Positions 1-7,668 of a DNA stretch of 64,000 bases are shown here, piece after piece. The number at the start of each line of letters is the position of its first letter. Within the stretch, counting starts at the first letter, position 1. Position numbers and translations under genes: made by a program. The stretch lies in NCBI RefSeq assembly GCF_958439165.1, contig NZ_OY288121.1, positions 1 to 64,000 on the forward strand, in the 5' to 3' direction. The notes under the pieces were generated by a model. That model searched no databases. It worked only from the letters and a program-made list of their open reading frames with translations, and was not told the origin of the DNA. This DNA is from an uncultured Hydrogenophaga sp. GTDB taxonomy: Bacteria; Pseudomonadota; Gammaproteobacteria; Burkholderiales; Burkholderiaceae_C.

Positions 1-53
1 GTGTGATTTCCCTGTCCAGAAACCCCGCCATACCCCCCGCTCTACCATCGGGC

Positions 54-644
54 ATGACCCGCCCCCACCCCACCGACCGCATCACCCCCGCCGAACTGCC
101 GGCCCGCGTCTGGCAGGAACTGCAGCGCGCCACGGTGGACCGCCACCACGAATGGCGCACTCCGGTGCTGGCCAGCGTGGACGCCGACGGTCTGCCCCAG
201 GCCCGCACCGTGGTGCTGCGCCGGACCGATGCCGACACCCGCACCCTCACCTGCTTCACCGATGCGCGCAGCCCCAAATGCGCCGAGCTGCAGACCCGTC
301 CGCAGGCCGCTCTGGTGTTCTGGAGCCAGCGGCTGGGCTGGCAGCTGCGCATCGCAGCGCACGCCGAGGTCGACACCACCGGCCCGGCGGTGCAGGCCGC
401 CTGGGAGCGGGTGCGGCAGTCGGCCGCCGCCAGCGACTACCTCATGCCCCGGGCACCGGGCGCGCCGCTGGACGAGGCACCTTCGGCAGCCGCCAGCGGC
501 CAGCACCACCTGGCCATCGTACGGCTGCAGGTGAGCGGCATCGACTGGCTGGAACTGCACCGCGACGGCCACCGCCGTGGGCACTGGGACGGCAGCAGCA
601 CCGAGCGGCCGGAGCCGGCGGGATGGGCGTGGCTGACGCCCTGA
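54..644 (+). CDS. Pyridoxamine 5'-phosphate oxidase-like FMN-binding protein
   Basis: A 196-residue protein of the PNPOx-like split-barrel family. The signature region near residues 40-52 (ASVDADGLPQARTVVLRR) resembles the FMN phosphate-binding segment of pyridoxamine phosphate oxidases, and the second strand block (ALVFWSQRLGWQLRI) follows it. It is shorter than the PdxH of E. coli (about 218) and its C-terminus ends in WAWLTP rather than the usual PdxH tail, so it may be a flavin-binding relative rather than the vitamin B6 enzyme. I chose the ATG at 54; a GTG at position 3 is in frame but adds residues without family similarity. It is convergent with arsH, 3 bp away. Confidence 0.8.
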   Translation: MTRPHPTDRITPAELPARVWQELQRATVDRHHEWRTPVLASVDADGLPQARTVVLRRTDADTRTLTCFTDARSPKCAELQTRPQAALVFWSQRLGWQLRIAAHAEVDTTGPAVQAAWERVRQSAAASDYLMPRAPGAPLDEAPSAAASGQHHLAIVRLQVSGIDWLELHRDGHRRGHWDGSSTERPEPAGWAWLTP

Positions 645-647
645 CGC

Positions 648-1366
648 TCAGACCGAGCGGGTCAGATTGACCCGGCTGGCCAGTTCCTCGGCCGACTCCT
701 TGCGTTCGCTGTACCGGTCGACCAGGTAGGGCGACACATCGCGGGTGAGCCAGGTGAACTTCACCAGCTCTTCCATGACATCGACCAGGCGGTCGTGGTA
801 GCTCGACGGCTTCATGCGGTCATCCGGGCCGAACTCCTGGAAGGCCTTGGCCACCGAGGACTGGTTGGGGATGGTGATCATGCGCATCCAGCGCCCGAGC
901 ACCCGCATCTGGTTGACCGCATTGAACGACTGGCTGCCGCCGCACACCTGCATGACGGCCAGGGTCTTGCCCTGCGTCGGGCGGACCGCGCCGGCCGACA
1001 GGGGTATCCAGTCGATCTGGGCCTTCATGACGCCGGTCATGGCGCCATGGCGCTCGGGCGAGCTCCAGACCATGCCTTCGCACCATTGCGCCAGGCTGCG
1101 CAGCTCCTGCACCTTGGGGTGGGTGTCCGGCGCACCGTCCGGCAACGGCAGGCCGGCGGGGTTGAAGATGCGGGTCTCGGCGCCCATGGCCTGCAGCAGA
1201 CGGGCCGCCTCTTCGGCCAGCAGACGGCTGAACGAGCGTTCCCGCAGCGACCCGTACAGCAGCAGGATGCGGGGCGGGTGCGTCGAGCGCACGGCACTGG
1301 CCAGGCGGGCGGGGTCCGGCACCTGAAAGTGCTCGGGTGCAACAGCGGGAAGAGGGTCGGGGGTGT

Positions 1367-1370
<4 letters not shown>
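648..1370 (-). CDS. arsH: ArsH, NADPH-dependent FMN reductase / organoarsenical oxidase
   Basis: This 240-residue flavodoxin-fold protein has the FMN-binding loop YGSLRERSFSR near residue 40 and the conserved block CGGSQSFNAVN near residue 143, both typical of ArsH. In other bacteria ArsH oxidises trivalent methylated or aromatic arsenicals to the less toxic pentavalent forms, using NADPH. It is the last gene of the ars operon. Its ATG overlaps the acr3 stop codon (ATGA), which suggests translational coupling. Length matches the family. Confidence 0.93.
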
Positions 1371-2398
<1,028 letters not shown>

Positions 2399-2402
2399 CG
2401 GG

Positions 2403-2903
2403 TCAGGCCGCCTGCCGGGCAATGCTGTTCAGCTCGGACTGCAGCGAGAGCCGGTCGAGCTTGTCGATGGGCAGGTTCACCAGCAGATTGACCCGGGTGC
2501 GCAGGGTCATGAAGGCGTCGGTGAAAGCCTTCTGCTTCAGGTCGTCGGAACCCTCGACCTCGGCCGGATCGGCCACGCCCCAGTGCGCCGACATCGGCTG
2601 CCCCGGCCAGACCGGGCACACCTCGCCGGCGGCCTTGTCGCAGACCGTGAGCACGAAGTCCATGACGGGTGCGTCCGGCGCCGCGAATTCATCCCAGTTC
2701 TTGCTGCGCAGGCCGTCGACCCGGAAGCGGTTGCGCTCCAGCAGTTCCAGGGTGCGCGGGTTGACGGCCCCGGCCGGGTGGCTGCCGGCGCTGTGGCCCC
2801 GAAAGCGCCCTGCCCCGATCTGGTTGAGGATGGCCTCGGCCATGATGCTGCGGGCCGAATTGCCGGTGCACAGGAAAAGCACGTTGTAGACGCGTGAGCT
2901 CAT
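2403..2903 (-). CDS. arsC: Arsenate reductase ArsC (low-molecular-weight phosphatase type), internal start
   Basis: The 166-residue product starts with the phosphatase-like loop LFLCTGNSARS, where Cys12 and Arg18 form the CX5R arsenate-binding loop. Cys88 and Cys96 lie in VCDKAAGEVCPVWPG and are candidates for the disulfide relay used by thiol-coupled reductases. It reduces arsenate to arsenite for export by Acr3. The ATG at 2903 is preceded by a strong Shine-Dalgarno sequence (CCAGGAGTCGAC), so independent initiation is likely. The codons upstream of this ATG are an uninterrupted continuation of arsR, so a fused product is also possible (see the ArsR entry). Confidence 0.92.
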   Translation of the reverse strand: MSSRVYNVLFLCTGNSARSIMAEAILNQIGAGRFRGHSAGSHPAGAVNPRTLELLERNRFRVDGLRSKNWDEFAAPDAPVMDFVLTVCDKAAGEVCPVWPGQPMSAHWGVADPAEVEGSDDLKQKAFTDAFMTLRTRVNLLVNLPIDKLDRLSLQSELNSIARQAA

Positions 2904-3242
2904 GTCGACTCCTGGGTTGCAAGGGTGGTTGGCAGCTTGAAACGAGGGCAGGCAGGACTGGCCCTGACAGCACTCGGCGCTGAGGAAGGTCAGCAGGCCG
3001 TCCATGGCCGCGAACTCGGCGCGGTAGATGATGTGGCGGCCGTCGCGTTCGGTGCTCACCAGGCCGGCGTGGCTGAGTTCCTTGAGGTGGAACGACAGGG
3101 CGGTGGGCGAGACGGCCAGGCGCTCGGCCATGTGACCCGGGGTGAGCCCGCCCTGCCCGGCCACCACCAGCAGCCGGAACAGCTTCAGGCGCGTTTCCTG
3201 TGCCAGCGCACCCAGCGCCCGGACGGCATCGGCTTCGTTCAT
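2403..3242 (-). CDS. arsR: ArsR repressor reading frame continuous with ArsC (possible fusion, 279 residues)
   Basis: Residues 1-90 form an ArsR/SmtB winged helix (QETRLKLFRLL near residue 16, SPTALSFHLKELSHAGLV at 45-62). The arsenite-binding candidate ECCQGQSC (Cys91, Cys92, Cys97) resembles the C-terminal trio of Acidithiobacillus-type ArsR. After it the frame runs on through residues 98-113 with no stop codon into the ArsC methionine (residue 114). The ATG at 3242 overlaps the arsJ stop by ATGA. Two readings fit: one 279-residue ArsR-ArsC protein, or a fused protein plus free ArsC from the internal ribosome-binding site. A normal ArsR is about 100-115 residues and ends in its own stop. 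Confidence 0.85.
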   Translation of the reverse strand: MNEADAVRALGALAQETRLKLFRLLVVAGQGGLTPGHMAERLAVSPTALSFHLKELSHAGLVSTERDGRHIIYRAEFAAMDGLLTFLSAECCQGQSCLPSFQAANHPCNPGVDMSSRVYNVLFLCTGNSARSIMAEAILNQIGAGRFRGHSAGSHPAGAVNPRTLELLERNRFRVDGLRSKNWDEFAAPDAPVMDFVLTVCDKAAGEVCPVWPGQPMSAHWGVADPAEVEGSDDLKQKAFTDAFMTLRTRVNLLVNLPIDKLDRLSLQSELNSIARQAA

Positions 3243-4465
3243 GCCGCCTCCTCGGGCAGTTTCAGGGTGATCAGCCAGCACACCAGCAGCATGGCGGCCG
3301 AGCCCAGCAGGGCGTACAGCAGCCCGCCCCACTGGTACAGCAGGCCGGACATCAGCGTGCCGAAGAAGCGGCCCAGCGCGTTGGCGGCGTAGTAGAAGCC
3401 CACGTCCTCGGCTGCTTTCTCGCTGCCGGCATAGGCCAGCACCAGGTAGGAGTGCACCGAGGAATTCACCGCAAAGGCCACGCCGAACAGGCTGAGCCCG
3501 GCGACCACCACCCACTCCAGGTGGGGCACCTCCATCAGCACCGCGGCGGCCAGCGCCACCGGCACCACGGCCAGCAGCGCCGACCACAGACGGGCCGCCG
3601 GCACTTCGGTGCTCAGACCGTCGGCGCTGCGCCGCACGATCTGCGGCGCCAGCGCCTGCACCAGCCCGTAGCCGATGGTCCAGGCCGCCAGGAACCCGCC
3701 CACCATGGTGAAGGTCCAGCCCTGCGAGTACAGGAACACCGGCACGCCGACCACGAACCACACGTCGCGCGCACCGAACAGCACCACGCGTGCCGCGGCC
3801 AGGCCATTGATGCCCGCGTTCTTGGCGAACAGTTCCTTGGCAGATGTCGAGGCCTTGCTCTTGCCCATGAGCGTGGGCAGCGAGGTGACCACACCCAGCA
3901 GCACCAGCGCCAGCAGGCCTGCCATCAGCCACAACGACCCCTGAAAACCCAGCGTCTGCAGCAGCAGGCCGCCCAGGAAGAAGCCCACGCCCTTCATGGC
4001 GTTCTTGCTGCCGGTGAACCAGGCCACCCACTTGAACAGCTGGCCGTTGTCCTGCTCCTTGGCGGCCGCCTGCGTCACCTTGATGGCCGACTTGCTGGCG
4101 GTCTTGGTCAGGTCCTTGGCCACGCCGCAGACACCCTGCGACAGCACCACCCAGGCCACCGACAGCGTGGCGGTCCAGCCCGGGTCCAGCATGGACAGCA
4201 GCCCGAAACCCACGATCTGCGTGCTCAGGCCCACCGTCAGCATGCGGGTGATGCCGTAGCGCGTGGCCAGCCAGCCCCCGATCAGGTTGGCCAGCACGCC
4301 GGCCCCCTCGTACAGCAGGAACAGGAAGGCCAGCGTGAAAGGCGAATAACCGAGCTGGTAGAAGTGCAGCAGCACCAGCATGCGCAGCGCACCGTCGGTG
4401 AGGGTGAAGCCCCAGTACGCGGCGGTGACGATGGCGTAGTGGCGGGCAGCGTTCTGCATGGTCAC
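3239..4465 (-). CDS. arsJ: ArsJ, organoarsenical (1-arseno-3-phosphoglycerate) exporter, MFS
   Basis: A 408-residue MFS-type membrane protein with about twelve hydrophobic segments. N-terminal block AAYWGFTLTDGALRMLVLLH and the central SKSAIKVT region are characteristic of ArsJ. In the known pathway the neighbouring GAPDH makes unstable 1-arseno-3-phosphoglycerate from arsenate, and ArsJ expels it, after which it hydrolyses outside. The GTG start at 4465 overlaps the GAPDH stop as GTGA; an in-frame ATG lies 6 bp downstream. It overlaps arsR by 4 bp at the other end. The direct adjacency to gap supports the assignment. Confidence 0.93.
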   Translation of the reverse strand: MTMQNAARHYAIVTAAYWGFTLTDGALRMLVLLHFYQLGYSPFTLAFLFLLYEGAGVLANLIGGWLATRYGITRMLTVGLSTQIVGFGLLSMLDPGWTATLSVAWVVLSQGVCGVAKDLTKTASKSAIKVTQAAAKEQDNGQLFKWVAWFTGSKNAMKGVGFFLGGLLLQTLGFQGSLWLMAGLLALVLLGVVTSLPTLMGKSKASTSAKELFAKNAGINGLAAARVVLFGARDVWFVVGVPVFLYSQGWTFTMVGGFLAAWTIGYGLVQALAPQIVRRSADGLSTEVPAARLWSALLAVVPVALAAAVLMEVPHLEWVVVAGLSLFGVAFAVNSSVHSYLVLAYAGSEKAAEDVGFYYAANALGRFFGTLMSGLLYQWGGLLYALLGSAAMLLVCWLITLKLPEEAA

Positions 4466-5508
4466 AGGCCGGTGGCTTCCATGTGGCAGGCCAGGTCGAC
4501 CATGCGGCAGGCGTAGCCCATCTCGTTGTCGTACCAGGCATAGACCTTCAGCAGCGTGCCGTCGGTGACCAGGGTGGACAGGGCGTCGATGATGGAGCTG
4601 CGGGTGTCGCGGGCGTAATCGGCGCTCACCAGCGGGCGCTCCTCATAGCCCAGGATGCCGGCCAGGTAGGTCTCCGACGCGGCCTTGAACAGCGCGTTCA
4701 CCTCATCGGCCGTGGTCTCGCGCTGCAGCTCGAACACGCAGTCGGTCAGCGAGGCATTGAGCACTGGCGCGCGCACCGCGTGGCCGTTGAGCTTGCCCTT
4801 GAGTTCGGGGTAGATCAGCGCAATGGCGGTGGCGCTGCCGGTGGTGGTGGGGGCCAGGCTCATCATGGCGCTGCGGGCACGGCGCAGGTCCTTGTGCGGA
4901 GCGTCCACCACCAGGTTGGTGTTGGTCGGGTCGTGGATGGTGGTGATCTGCCCGTGGCGGATGCCGATCTGCTCGTGCACCACCTTCACCACCGGGGCCA
5001 GACAGTTGGTGGTGCACGACGCCGCCGTGACGATGCGGTGCTGCGCCGGGTCGTACAGCGTGTGGTTGATGCCCACCACGATGTTGAGCACCCCGCCCAC
5101 CTTCACCGGGGCCGCGACGATCACCCGCTTCGCGCCGCGATCCAGATGGCCCTGAATCGTCTCCGGCGTGAGGAACTTGCCGGTGCACTCCAGCACCAGG
5201 TCCACCCCCAGATCGCCCCAGGGAATGTCGGCCGGGCGGGCATGCTCGCTGAAGGCGATGCGGCGGTCATCGATGCGGATGGCATCGGCACCCTCGGCCG
5301 CGATGTCGGCACGCCATTTGCCCTGCACCGAATCGAACGCCAGCAGGTGCGCGGTGGCGGCAGCACCGCCCTTGATCTCGTTGACCGCCACCACCTCCAG
5401 CCGGTTGCCGGCCCGCGGATCGTCCTGCGGCCGCTCCGCCGCCCCCATCGCCGCCCGCAGCGCCAGCCGCCCGATCCGCCCCATGCCGTTGATGCCAATC
5501 CGTGTCAT
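4462..5508 (-). CDS. gap: Arsenic-operon glyceraldehyde-3-phosphate dehydrogenase
   Basis: This 348-residue GAPDH opens with the NAD-binding motif INGMGRIGRLALRA and carries the catalytic cysteine in AASCTTNCLAP (near residue 170). The C-terminal NEMGYACRMVDL helix is complete. Leading an ars operon directly upstream of arsJ, it most likely uses arsenate in place of phosphate to form 1-arseno-3-phosphoglycerate for export, rather than serving central glycolysis. It is the first gene of the operon; GGAG lies 6 nt before the ATG and an AT-rich operator-like palindrome lies just upstream. Confidence 0.93.
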   Translation of the reverse strand: MTRIGINGMGRIGRLALRAAMGAAERPQDDPRAGNRLEVVAVNEIKGGAAATAHLLAFDSVQGKWRADIAAEGADAIRIDDRRIAFSEHARPADIPWGDLGVDLVLECTGKFLTPETIQGHLDRGAKRVIVAAPVKVGGVLNIVVGINHTLYDPAQHRIVTAASCTTNCLAPVVKVVHEQIGIRHGQITTIHDPTNTNLVVDAPHKDLRRARSAMMSLAPTTTGSATAIALIYPELKGKLNGHAVRAPVLNASLTDCVFELQRETTADEVNALFKAASETYLAGILGYEERPLVSADYARDTRSSIIDALSTLVTDGTLLKVYAWYDNEMGYACRMVDLACHMEATGL

Positions 5509-5550
5509 GAATGCTCCAATACTTCAATGAATACTGAATTATTGGCGATG
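5509..5550 (-). promoter_or_regulatory. Candidate ars promoter/ArsR operator
   Basis: An AT-rich island in otherwise GC-rich DNA sits directly upstream of gap. It contains the imperfect 20-bp palindrome CAATGAATACTGAATTATTG at 5525-5544 (outer CAAT/ATTG arms). Position, size and composition fit an ArsR-type operator overlapping a sigma-70 -10 region; TATTCA on the minus strand is a possible -10. The -35 is not clear. The divergent nuclease-like gene at 5663 could share this control region. Confidence 0.45.
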
Positions 5551-5662
5551 AGCGTGACAGCGGCGTGACGGCTGGGCGAGATGTATGGGGCCACAGGCAG
5601 GATAAGCTGCGCGACTACAAGCGGTGGACCCGCGACGGTGTCGTTCAGGGAGGAGTCAGACG

Positions 5663-6541
5663 ATGGCGAGACGCAAGAGAACAAGCACGGCCGAAGATCT
5701 GCTGGAATTGGTGGCAATGCTGCCTTGGTGGGCCGGCGTGCTGCTGGCGGTGGTGAGCCACTGGGTGCTCCACAACATCGCATCCCAACCGCTGTTGGCG
5801 CCTGCCCAACCGGGCCAGCTGGGCACAGTGATCAACCATTCGATCTGGAAATCCCTGGCCACTGCTGGCCAGTATGTGATTCCACTGCTCTGCGTGCTGG
5901 GAGCCGTCACGTCGGCATGGCGGCGACACAAGCGCAAGAACCTGGTGGCGGGTGTGACCCGAAGCGAGGCGGCCGACACGCTGGATGGCATGAGCTGGCG
6001 CGAATTCGAAATGCTCGTAGGCGAAGGGTTCAGGCTGCAGGGCTACCAGGTACTGGAAACCGGAGGCGGCGGCGCCGACGGCGGCGTGGACCTGGTGCTC
6101 ACCCGCCAGGGCAGGAACGGCGGGGAGAAGTTTCTCGTGCAGTGCAAGCAGTGGCGTGCCTACAAGGTCGGCGTGGACGTGGTGCGAGAGCTCTACGGGG
6201 TGATGGCCGCCAAAGGTGCTACCGGCGGGTTTGTGGTGACCTCGGGCCGCTTTACCGACGAAGCGATCAACTTTGCCAGCGGCCGCAACGTGACGCTGGT
6301 AGAGGGGCCGAAGCTGCACGGGTTGTTGCGCCAGGCGAGAGCAGGTGCCAATCAGTCACCAGCCGCAAAGGCTGTCACTCCGCTTGCAAATTCCTCCGCT
6401 CCAACCACCCAGACCCCAAGTTGCCCAATGTGCACCAAACCCATGGTCAAGCGCATAGCCAAACGTGGAGGCAACGCCGGCAACGTGTTCTGGGGTTGCA
6501 CCGGCTATCCGGCTTGTCGGGGCACGCGGACGATCGACTGA
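5663..6541 (+). CDS. Membrane-anchored Mrr-type restriction endonuclease-like protein with zinc ribbon
   Basis: A 292-residue protein in three parts. Residues 18-35 and 66-86 are hydrophobic and likely span the membrane. Residues 108-225 form an Mrr_cat/PD-(D/E)xK nuclease domain: GGGADGGVDLVL carries the acidic residue Asp143 and FLVQCKQW the Q-x-K pair (Gln160, Lys162). Residues 250-290 form a topoisomerase-type C4 zinc ribbon (Cys254, Cys257, Cys279, Cys285). Related proteins cut modified DNA or are of unknown function. No methyltransferase is adjacent. The ATG at 5663 follows GGGAGGAG by 7 nt; an upstream in-frame start at 5624 lacks this. Confidence 0.82.
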   Translation: MARRKRTSTAEDLLELVAMLPWWAGVLLAVVSHWVLHNIASQPLLAPAQPGQLGTVINHSIWKSLATAGQYVIPLLCVLGAVTSAWRRHKRKNLVAGVTRSEAADTLDGMSWREFEMLVGEGFRLQGYQVLETGGGGADGGVDLVLTRQGRNGGEKFLVQCKQWRAYKVGVDVVRELYGVMAAKGATGGFVVTSGRFTDEAINFASGRNVTLVEGPKLHGLLRQARAGANQSPAAKAVTPLANSSAPTTQTPSCPMCTKPMVKRIAKRGGNAGNVFWGCTGYPACRGTRTID

Positions 6542-6579
6542 ATCCACCCGACATCGAATGGCGGACGGATCCGCCAACG

Positions 6580-6613
6580 AAAAAGCCCGCTGCTCTTGCG
6601 AACAGCGGGCTTT
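6580..6613 (-). terminator. Rho-independent terminator after tRNA-Pro
   Basis: Perfect 11-bp stem (AAAGCCCGCTG at 6582-6592 with CAGCGGGCTTT at 6603-6613) with a 10-nt loop. Read on the minus strand it ends in a run of five T, so it terminates the translation operon/tRNA transcript. It also lies 40 bp past the convergent nuclease-like gene and may work in both directions. Confidence 0.85.
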
Positions 6614-6621
6614 CGAATAAA

Positions 6622-6698
6622 TGGTCGGCGTGGCGGGATTCGAACTCGCGACCCCTTGCACCCCATGCAAGTGCGCTACCAGGCTGCGCTACACGCCG
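6622..6698 (-). tRNA. tRNA-Pro (anticodon GGG), CCA encoded
   Basis: The 77-nt cloverleaf folds with the acceptor stem CGGCGTG/CACGCCG, D-arm GCGCAGCCTGGTAGCGC, anticodon stem CTTGC/GCAAG closing loop ATGGGGT (anticodon GGG, reading CCC), and T-arm with GTTCGAATC. The 3' ACCA is encoded at 6625-6622. It is the last gene after merR, 36 bp downstream, and is followed by a terminator. Confidence 0.96.
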
Positions 6699-6734
6699 AC
6701 AAGCCTCGCATTATAGCCGGCGAAACAGGCCCTC

Positions 6735-7184
6735 TCAGGGGGTGATGCGAAGAAGTTCGCGGATTTCCAGCAGCTCGCGGCGCACGTCGGTCCAGACGCC
6801 GGGCGGCGTGCTCACCACGGGCACGGTGACCACCTCGTCGTCGAGCTCGTCGTCGTGAATGACGCTGTCGAGTTCGACCACGTCGATGGCCTCGTCCTCA
6901 CCGTGGCGCCGGTGTTCGCGCTCGGCCGCAGCAATTTCCTGAAGCTTGTTGCGGGCACCGCTGATGGTGAAGCCCTGGTCGTACAGCAGCTCACGGATGC
7001 GACGGATCATCAGCACTTCGTGATGCTGGTAATAGCGCCGGTTGCCGCGCCGCTTCATGGGACGCAGCTGGGTGAATTCCTGCTCCCAGTACCGAAGCAC
7101 GTGAGGCTTGACCCCGCACAGCTCCCCGACCTCACCGATGGTGAAGTAGCGCTTGGCCGGGATGGAGGGGAGCGTTTTTTCCAT
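6735..7184 (-). CDS. MerR-family transcriptional regulator
   Basis: A 149-residue regulator whose N-terminal winged helix (KRYFTIGEVGELCGVKPHVLRYWEQEF, residues 11-37) is the MerR DNA-binding fold, with the second wing GNRRYYQHHEVLMIRRIREL. The C-terminal half is acidic (DDELDDEVV) and lacks the cysteines of metal-sensing MerR proteins, so the effector is unknown. This gene regularly follows ihfA in betaproteobacteria. Its target cannot be inferred from the window. Confidence 0.9.
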   Translation of the reverse strand: MEKTLPSIPAKRYFTIGEVGELCGVKPHVLRYWEQEFTQLRPMKRRGNRRYYQHHEVLMIRRIRELLYDQGFTISGARNKLQEIAAAEREHRRHGEDEAIDVVELDSVIHDDELDDEVVTVPVVSTPPGVWTDVRRELLEIRELLRITP

Positions 7185-7322
7185 TGAAAATCAAGGCGGT
7201 ACGGACCGAACCTTGAAATTTACTCTAACACGCCGGCAGTGCCTACCGGCGCGCGAAGTTGTGGGGGAAACGTGACGGAACCGCCCGCGCCGACAGCGCA
7301 CAGACGGCCGGGCGGTCGTGGT

Positions 7323-7649
7323 TCAGGTGCCGACGGCAGCCGCCTGCACCTGCTCCTTGAGCTTGGGGCTGGCGTGGAAGGTCACCACCCGGCGGGCCTC
7401 GATGGCCACCGGTTCGCCGGTGCGCGGGTTGCGCCCGGGGCGCGGCGCCTTGGTGCGGATCTGGAAGTTGCCGAAGCCCGAGATCTTGACGTCGGTGCCC
7501 TCGACCAGGCTGTCGGTGACCAGATCGAAGAAGGCATCGATCATGTCCTTCGACTCACGCTTGTTCAGACCGATCTGGTCGAACAGGAGTTCGGCCAGCT
7601 GCGCCTTGGTCAGTGCCGGGGTTTCCAGGCTTTCCACTGCGAGTTCCAT
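7323..7649 (-). CDS. ihfA: Integration host factor subunit alpha
   Basis: A 108-residue nucleoid protein of the HU/IHF family. TPALTKAQLAELLFDQIGLNK starts the dimerisation helices, and GFGNFQIRTKAPRPGRNPRT contains the beta-arm with the intercalating proline (RPGRNPRTGE). It sharply bends DNA as a heterodimer with IHF-beta. The ATG at 7649 follows AAGGAA; the longer in-frame start at 7688 would overlap pheT and is not needed. The pheT-ihfA-merR order is conserved in proteobacteria. Confidence 0.96.
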   Translation of the reverse strand: MELAVESLETPALTKAQLAELLFDQIGLNKRESKDMIDAFFDLVTDSLVEGTDVKISGFGNFQIRTKAPRPGRNPRTGEPVAIEARRVVTFHASPKLKEQVQAAAVGT

Positions 7650-7668
7650 GCGGTATTTCCTTGCGTGT

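Noticed and set aside
3200..4516. Plus-strand open frame across arsJ
   Set aside because: A His/Gln-rich shadow of the arsJ coding strand with no domain.
3243..4541. Upstream extension of the arsR/arsC frame (712 codons in all)
   Set aside because: The extension runs antisense-free but out of frame through arsJ; its residues have no fold, while the ArsR start at 3242 overlaps the arsJ stop as expected.
5663..6541. Restriction-modification system
   Set aside because: No methyltransferase or specificity gene is adjacent, so only the single nuclease-like gene is claimed.
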